Positions 62,905-64,000 of a stretch of DNA of 64,000 bases are shown one piece after another. The stretch covers positions 682,001 through 746,000 of the forward strand of contig OZ241878.1 in NCBI GenBank assembly GCA_965203365.1, read 5' to 3'. The stretch is from VYFG01 sp965203365. Its GTDB lineage: Bacteria > Pseudomonadota > Gammaproteobacteria > Arenicellales > Poriferihabitantaceae. How positions within the stretch are numbered: the stretch's first letter is position 1; each line of letters opens with the position of its first letter. Under the pieces are notes generated by a model. The model did not search any database. It saw only the letters and a program-made list of their open reading frames with translations, and had not been told where the DNA came from. The position numbers were made by a program, and so were the translations under genes.

Positions 62905-63330
62905 CTAGATAGGGTTGCCTCCCTTTCTCCGGGCGTGCGCCGCGGCAGCTTGCCGATGCCGTGGCCGCGCAGAACGCGGTGCACACTCGTCGTGCCGGTG
63001 GGCATCCCCTCTTCGGCGAGCCTTTCGCTGATCTCCCTGACCGAGAGGTCCGCGGTCCGGCGGAGTGTCAGGATGCGCCGCTCCCGTCGCTGCCTGAGCG
63101 GCTCTTCGGGAGTCGGGCTCGGGCCTGGGTCTGGGGACGGTGAACAGGGTAGAGGCATCGCCGTCACGGCGCAGTCGGGTGCACAGATTGCGGAAGGACC
63201 CGAGACGGTAGCCGAAGCGTTCGGCGGCCGTCGCGGCATCGAGCCCCTCGAAGAAGTGGACCCGGAGGGCTTCTTACTGAATCTGGGACCGGGAGGCCGG
63301 ATGGCGGAAGAGTTCGGCGAGATCGTTCAT
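62905..63330 (-). pseudogene. N-terminal transposase pseudogene
   Basis: From 63330 the minus strand reads MNDLAELFRHPASRSQIQ, a stop, then EALRVHFFEGLDAATAAERF and RLGSFRNLCTRLRRD. After a frameshift it reads RRILTLRRTADLSVREISER, then GTTSVHRVLRGHGIGKLPRR. This is the DNA-binding N-terminus of a widespread IS transposase. It has one in-frame stop and one frameshift, and the catalytic part is missing. It lies upstream of the MNT/HEPN pair. Confidence 0.75.
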
Positions 63331-64000
63331 GGCAATCCGTGTTGTTTAGTCACATTAACCACTATGTAACATGTTGATGCAGGGCACAAGTGGAAAAGAC
63401 GACGGTTCCGTTTCGGGCGGGTTGCCCGGGGACACTTCTTCAGTAATTCATTTAATAACAATCTCTTGCAGCCCTGACATGGCGGCTGGCGACGCCCGGC
63501 ATCAGCCCGAATCAGCCATCGGGCGTGCAAAACGAACTTCGCTATAATTCAGTGACAATTGTTCCCAATTTCGTTGATTCCAATGATTCAGAACCTGCTG
63601 GCACAGGAACACCAGCGCTACGCCACGCCGCACGCGGTGAGGCTCATTCGAGGTGGAAATCGCATCAACGGGAGCTGACGGACAGACTCCCCGGCCAAGC
63701 TCCCGGCAAAGGAATGCCTTCGACGGGCTCACATCAATTTATGCGTTGGGAATCAAGGCTAGTCTAGCCTTGAATCAGGTCCGTCTGCGGGACCCGGCCG
63801 ATCGTCGACTGACGCTGGTCACCCAGCCCACGGCAATCCAGAAACGGGCCTTCGAACTGCTCGGTGTCAAGCCGGATCGAGGTGTTCCCATCAATATGAC
63901 AGGTTGAACGACAGCCAAGAAACCAATGAAAAACAGCCAGATGAGATCAGGATACCGCTTTTTTTGCCCATGAAGTTCCGGTTAACTGAGATGGTCTGCT
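63331..64000. other. 670-bp stretch of probable IS debris
   Basis: No intact gene is seen. A plus-strand frame ending at 63907 contains RLTLVTQPTAIQKRAFELLG, which resembles the last residues of some DDE transposases, possibly the C-terminal scrap of the element at 62905-63330. The final bases (ACTGAGATGGTCTGC near 63985) match the IS30-type 5' region at 35489-35503, so another IS30 remnant probably continues past the window edge. Confidence 0.45.

Noticed and set aside
62388..63239. A 283-residue fusion of a helix-turn-helix protein and a nucleotidyltransferase
   Set aside because: The N-terminal part is the frameshifted remainder of a transposase. The MNT gene has its own ATG and strong ribosome site at 62723.

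Overview
The window looks like a chromosome segment of a Gram-negative proteobacterium, most likely a gammaproteobacterium. Support for this is an MsbA-type lipid A flippase next to an LpxL-type lipid A acyltransferase, an Sco1/SenC copper chaperone, TadA, a tripartite tricarboxylate (TTT) transporter and LPS-type glycosyltransferases. No rRNA or tRNA gene was seen, so the genus cannot be named.

Region 1 (1-20970) is a defence-type island made almost entirely of helicases and nucleases. Its left part has a NERD-domain SF1 helicase cut by the window edge, an AddB-like RecB-family nuclease and an AddA-like helicase-nuclease. Then come a remnant of an AAA ATPase gene, an ADP-ribosylglycohydrolase and, on the minus strand, a DUF4143 ATPase. 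The right part is a tightly packed operon of DrmA and DrmB (the two-protein core of DISARM), a small SF1 helicase, a 543-residue protein I do not recognise and a second NERD-SF1 helicase. No DISARM methyltransferase or DrmC phospholipase-D nuclease is visible, so this is a candidate undescribed DISARM-related system.

Region 2 (21098-32342) is ordinary chromosome: tadA, a convergent sco1, a complete polyamine-type ABC importer (binding protein, ATPase, two permeases), a Rieske oxygenase and a class III aminotransferase that may act on the imported amine, then msbA and an lpxL homologue in divergent orientation.

Region 3 (32343-43389) is a patchwork of surface-glycan genes and mobile-element debris. 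It holds an AAA/PD-(D/E)XK protein, three GT25 genes, one GT4 glycosyltransferase, a sialidase-like protein, two small integral membrane proteins, IS30-family remnants and another broken transposase. An 836-bp segment carrying a GT25 gene is present twice, apparently identically. The second copy is fused at its 5' side to a broken transposase.

Region 4 (43390-61720) is a catabolic block. It has a DASS/SLC13 transporter with two RCK_C domains, pyruvate kinase, a quinone oxidoreductase, a diverged succinyl-CoA-synthetase-like pair, a TTT transporter (tctCBA), a GntR/FCD regulator and a one-carbon module: a TPP-dependent lyase/decarboxylase, formyl-CoA:oxalate CoA-transferase (Frc), a stand-alone 10-formyl-THF hydrolase/formyltransferase homologue, formate-THF ligase and a PanE-family reductase. 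A repeated TCTGGTAT motif lies in front of both tctC and gntR and is the likely GntR operator. The simplest reading is uptake of oxalate or a related acid, its activation to a CoA thioester, TPP-dependent cleavage to formyl-CoA and capture of the formyl unit on tetrahydrofolate. The TPP enzyme does not look like canonical oxalyl-CoA decarboxylase, so the real substrate is open.

Region 5 (61721-64000) is insertion-sequence debris around a HEPN/MNT gene pair.
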